This document shows, piece after piece, positions 6,352-7,712 of a stretch of DNA of 7,712 bases. The position numbers and the translations under genes were made by a program. The notes beneath the pieces are model-generated. The model did no database searches. It saw nothing but the letters and a program-made list of their open reading frames with translations, and was not told the DNA's origin. Each line of letters opens with the position of its first letter. Position 1 is the first letter of the stretch. The DNA lies in NCBI GenBank assembly GCA_964458385.1, contig CAYWIS010000262.1, forward strand, positions 1-7,712. Reading direction: 5' to 3'. Origin of the DNA: JAHWKS01 sp964458385 (GTDB lineage: Bacteria; Planctomycetota; Planctomycetia; Pirellulales; Pirellulaceae).

Positions 6352-7121
6352 TATTCTTCCACCAGCGCCGCCACGCGGGCGGGGCCGGCCGATCCGTCTT
6401 TCACTTTGAGCGGAAACGCGCACACGGTAAATCCCTTGGCCGGCAACTGATCGAGATTGGCCAAGCGTTCGATCTGGCAGTATTCCTTGTCGACGCCCAC
6501 GTAGTGCGCTTCCCAAAACAGGTCGCGCCGGCCCAAGGCTTTGGCTTGCTGGGCTTGTGTGGCAAGCGGCGCATCCCACCCCCAAGCATCGATCCCCATG
6601 AGCTTCACGCCGCGATCAATCAGCCACCGCGTGGCTGCGGCGCTAACGCCCGGTCCTCGAGAGAAATATTCGCGCGATCCGTAATAACGATCATTGCCCG
6701 TCTGAATCAGCACGATTTCGCCCGGCGAAAGCGTATGGTCAATCCGAGCCAGCGCCGCCTCGATATCTTCGACCGAAGCCGCCGCGTCGGGCGCCAGGCT
6801 CCGCATGTCGAGCACCACGCCGGGACCAAAACACCACTCGAGCGGAATCTGGTCGATCGTTTTCGCCGGGCGGCCTTCGCTGGTCGGGGCGTAGTGCCAG
6901 GGCGCGTCCACATGCGTTGTTCCATGGGTCGAAAGCTCGATCGTTTCGTTAGCCCAGCCTAACCCGTCGCGCAAGTACTGCGACGAAAGGCCAAAGAGTA
7001 GGCGAATGACCCAGGCGCCAACACGGTGGCTTTGTCGGCGAACTCGGCAACGCGCCCACCAAGGCGCCCAACTGCGGTCGTTGTCCAGCGGTAAACTAAG
7101 ATCAATAATACGTCTTGCCAT
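6351..7121 (-). CDS. cyclase family protein (kynurenine formamidase-like metallohydrolase)
   Basis: This gene encodes 256 residues from the ATG at 7119-7121, preceded seven bases upstream by GAAGG (7129-7133 on the plus-strand numbering). An upstream GTG (7145) in the same frame would place that ribosome site inside the gene and is rejected. The protein belongs to the PF04199 fold, which includes bacterial kynurenine formamidase KynB and polyketide-cyclase-like proteins. It opens ARRIIDLSLPLD and carries the metal motif HGTTHVDAPWH (66-76): His66, His70 and Asp72 as likely ligands and His76 as the catalytic His by analogy with KynB. ETGN-type core sequence appears as VLIQTGNDRYY (137-147), followed by GIDAWGWD (176-183) and FWEAHYVGVDKEY (202-214). 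An insert of about 25 residues (about 30-55) before the metal motif sets it apart from short KynB enzymes, and no tryptophan-pathway gene is nearby, so the substrate is unknown. It has no signal peptide. It is divergent from the MfnF-like gene. Confidence 0.82.
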   Translation of the reverse strand: MARRIIDLSLPLDNDRSWAPWWARCRVRRQSHRVGAWVIRLLFGLSSQYLRDGLGWANETIELSTHGTTHVDAPWHYAPTSEGRPAKTIDQIPLEWCFGPGVVLDMRSLAPDAAASVEDIEAALARIDHTLSPGEIVLIQTGNDRYYGSREYFSRGPGVSAAATRWLIDRGVKLMGIDAWGWDAPLATQAQQAKALGRRDLFWEAHYVGVDKEYCQIERLANLDQLPAKGFTVCAFPLKVKDGSAGPARVAALVEE

Positions 7122-7204
7122 GTAACAGCCTTCGACGAGTGACACCGCCCGCTACGGTAACGCGTCAAGGCATTCTTGCCCACCCCTAACAATCCGGCTT
7201 CGCA

Positions 7205-7229
7205 TGGGCGGCGCCAAGGTGGGCGGCGC
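7205..7229. repeat. 10-bp direct repeat in the divergent intergenic region
   Basis: TGGGCGGCGC occurs at 7205-7214 and again at 7220-7229, a period of 15 bp, within the 137-bp gap between two divergent genes. It could be a paired operator half-site, though GC-rich decamers recur by chance in DNA of this composition. Confidence 0.3.
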
Positions 7230-7258
7230 ATCATCGGACGACGGGAAAGTTCCAAGCT

Positions 7259-7712
7259 ATGCCGGTCCATTGGCTCGCATTGGATATAGGTGGAGCGAAT
7301 ATCAAAGCCTCCGATGGCTGCGGCTATTCGGCTTCGCGCCCTTTCCCTCTTTGGGCCCAACCGGAAAAGTTGGCTCTCGAACTGCGGTCTATAATCGCCG
7401 AAGCACCAGAAACCGACCGCCTGGCGGTGACGATGACCGGCGAACTGGCCGACTGCTTTGAGAACAAGATCAAGGGCGTTCATTTCATTCTGGACGCCGT
7501 CGAGGAAGCCAGCGACCGGCGGCACACACGCGTCTATCTGGCAAATGGCAAACTGGTAGCGCCCGTGGTTGCGCGGCGTGAGCCGCTGCTGGCCGCGGCC
7601 TCCAATTGGCGAGCTTTGGCCGAGTACTCGCTCCGGTTCGCCCCGCAAGAGCCAACGCTGCTGATCGACGTCGGATCGACCACCACCGACATTATTCCTT
7701 TGCACGGCGGCC
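7259..7712 (+). CDS. MfnF-like protein of the H4MPT/methanofuran C1-carrier pathway, N-terminal part (cut by right edge)
   Basis: An open frame runs from the ATG at 7259 to the window end (151 codons) without a stop. It belongs to the hydantoinase/oxoprolinase-like ASKHA-fold family labelled H4MPT-linked C1 transfer pathway protein, whose archaeal member MfnF builds a methanofuran precursor by joining a furan diphosphate to gamma-glutamyltyramine. Diagnostic stretches are WLALDIGGANIKAS near the N-terminus (phosphate-1-like loop), VTMTGELADCFENKIKGV in the middle, AASNW, and LLIDVGSTTTDIIP close to the cut end. In planctomycetes and methylotrophs the H4MPT genes serve formaldehyde oxidation or C1 transfer, so a methanofuran/methylofuran-type cofactor role is inferred. 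The ribosome site is weak (GGGAAAG about 12 bases upstream), but the start matches the family's usual N-terminus. More C1 genes may lie to the right. Confidence 0.85.
   Translation, partial: MPVHWLALDIGGANIKASDGCGYSASRPFPLWAQPEKLALELRSIIAEAPETDRLAVTMTGELADCFENKIKGVHFILDAVEEASDRRHTRVYLANGKLVAPVVARREPLLAAASNWRALAEYSLRFAPQEPTLLIDVGSTTTDIIPLHGG

Noticed and set aside
6959..7705. 248-codon minus-strand open frame at the right end
   Set aside because: It is antisense to the clear MfnF-like gene and also overlaps the cyclase start; its composition is that of a shadow frame.

Overview
The window looks like chromosomal DNA from a GC-rich, Gram-negative-type environmental bacterium, most likely a planctomycete of the Pirellulales type. 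This rests on four things: a gene of the tetrahydromethanopterin/methanofuran C1-cofactor family (rare in bacteria outside methylotrophs and planctomycetes), a long exported amidohydrolase, sparse gene packing with long non-coding gaps, and short intergenic protein-like remnants of a kind I associate with planctomycete integrase neighbourhoods. The assignment is an inference from content, not from a marker gene.

Layout, left to right. (1) Positions 1-319, minus strand: the first 106 codons of a small conserved-looking protein of unknown function, cut by the left edge. (2) Positions 320-1399: about 1.1 kb with no convincing intact gene. It holds a short minus-strand remnant ending in a planctomycete-like AWP-LP-IKAGILAMV motif, a well-formed intrinsic-terminator-like hairpin (725-759) with no obvious gene upstream, and small inverted repeats. 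This part reads as decayed accessory DNA. (3) Positions 1400-4240, plus strand: a 946-residue exported two-enzyme fusion, an N-acyl-D-amino-acid deacylase-type amidohydrolase followed by a complete M19 (renal/membrane) dipeptidase. (4) Positions 4255-4746, minus strand, convergent with the fusion gene (14 bp between stops): a small protein joining one DnaJ-type CxxCxGxG zinc finger to a receiver-like domain that appears to lack the phosphoacceptor Asp; it has a good promoter and Shine-Dalgarno. (5) Positions 4747-5236: a divergent gap of about 490 bp. (6) Positions 5270-6316, plus: a three-histidine-box membrane fatty acid desaturase. (7) Positions 6351-7121, minus, convergent with the desaturase: a cyclase/kynurenine-formamidase-fold metallohydrolase. 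(8) Positions 7259-7712, plus: the N-terminal 151 codons of an MfnF-like ASKHA-fold protein of the H4MPT/methanofuran C1-carrier pathway, cut by the right edge.

The genes do not form one operon: strands alternate and each gene seems to be its own unit. The clearest internal functional link is inside the fusion protein. M19 dipeptidases accept dipeptides with a C-terminal D-residue and D-aminoacylases remove N-acyl groups from D-amino acids, so one secreted polypeptide could release free D-amino acids from peptidoglycan-like or modified peptides. The least explained items are the zinc-finger/pseudo-receiver protein, the altered metal site of the deacylase module, and the gene-poor left region.
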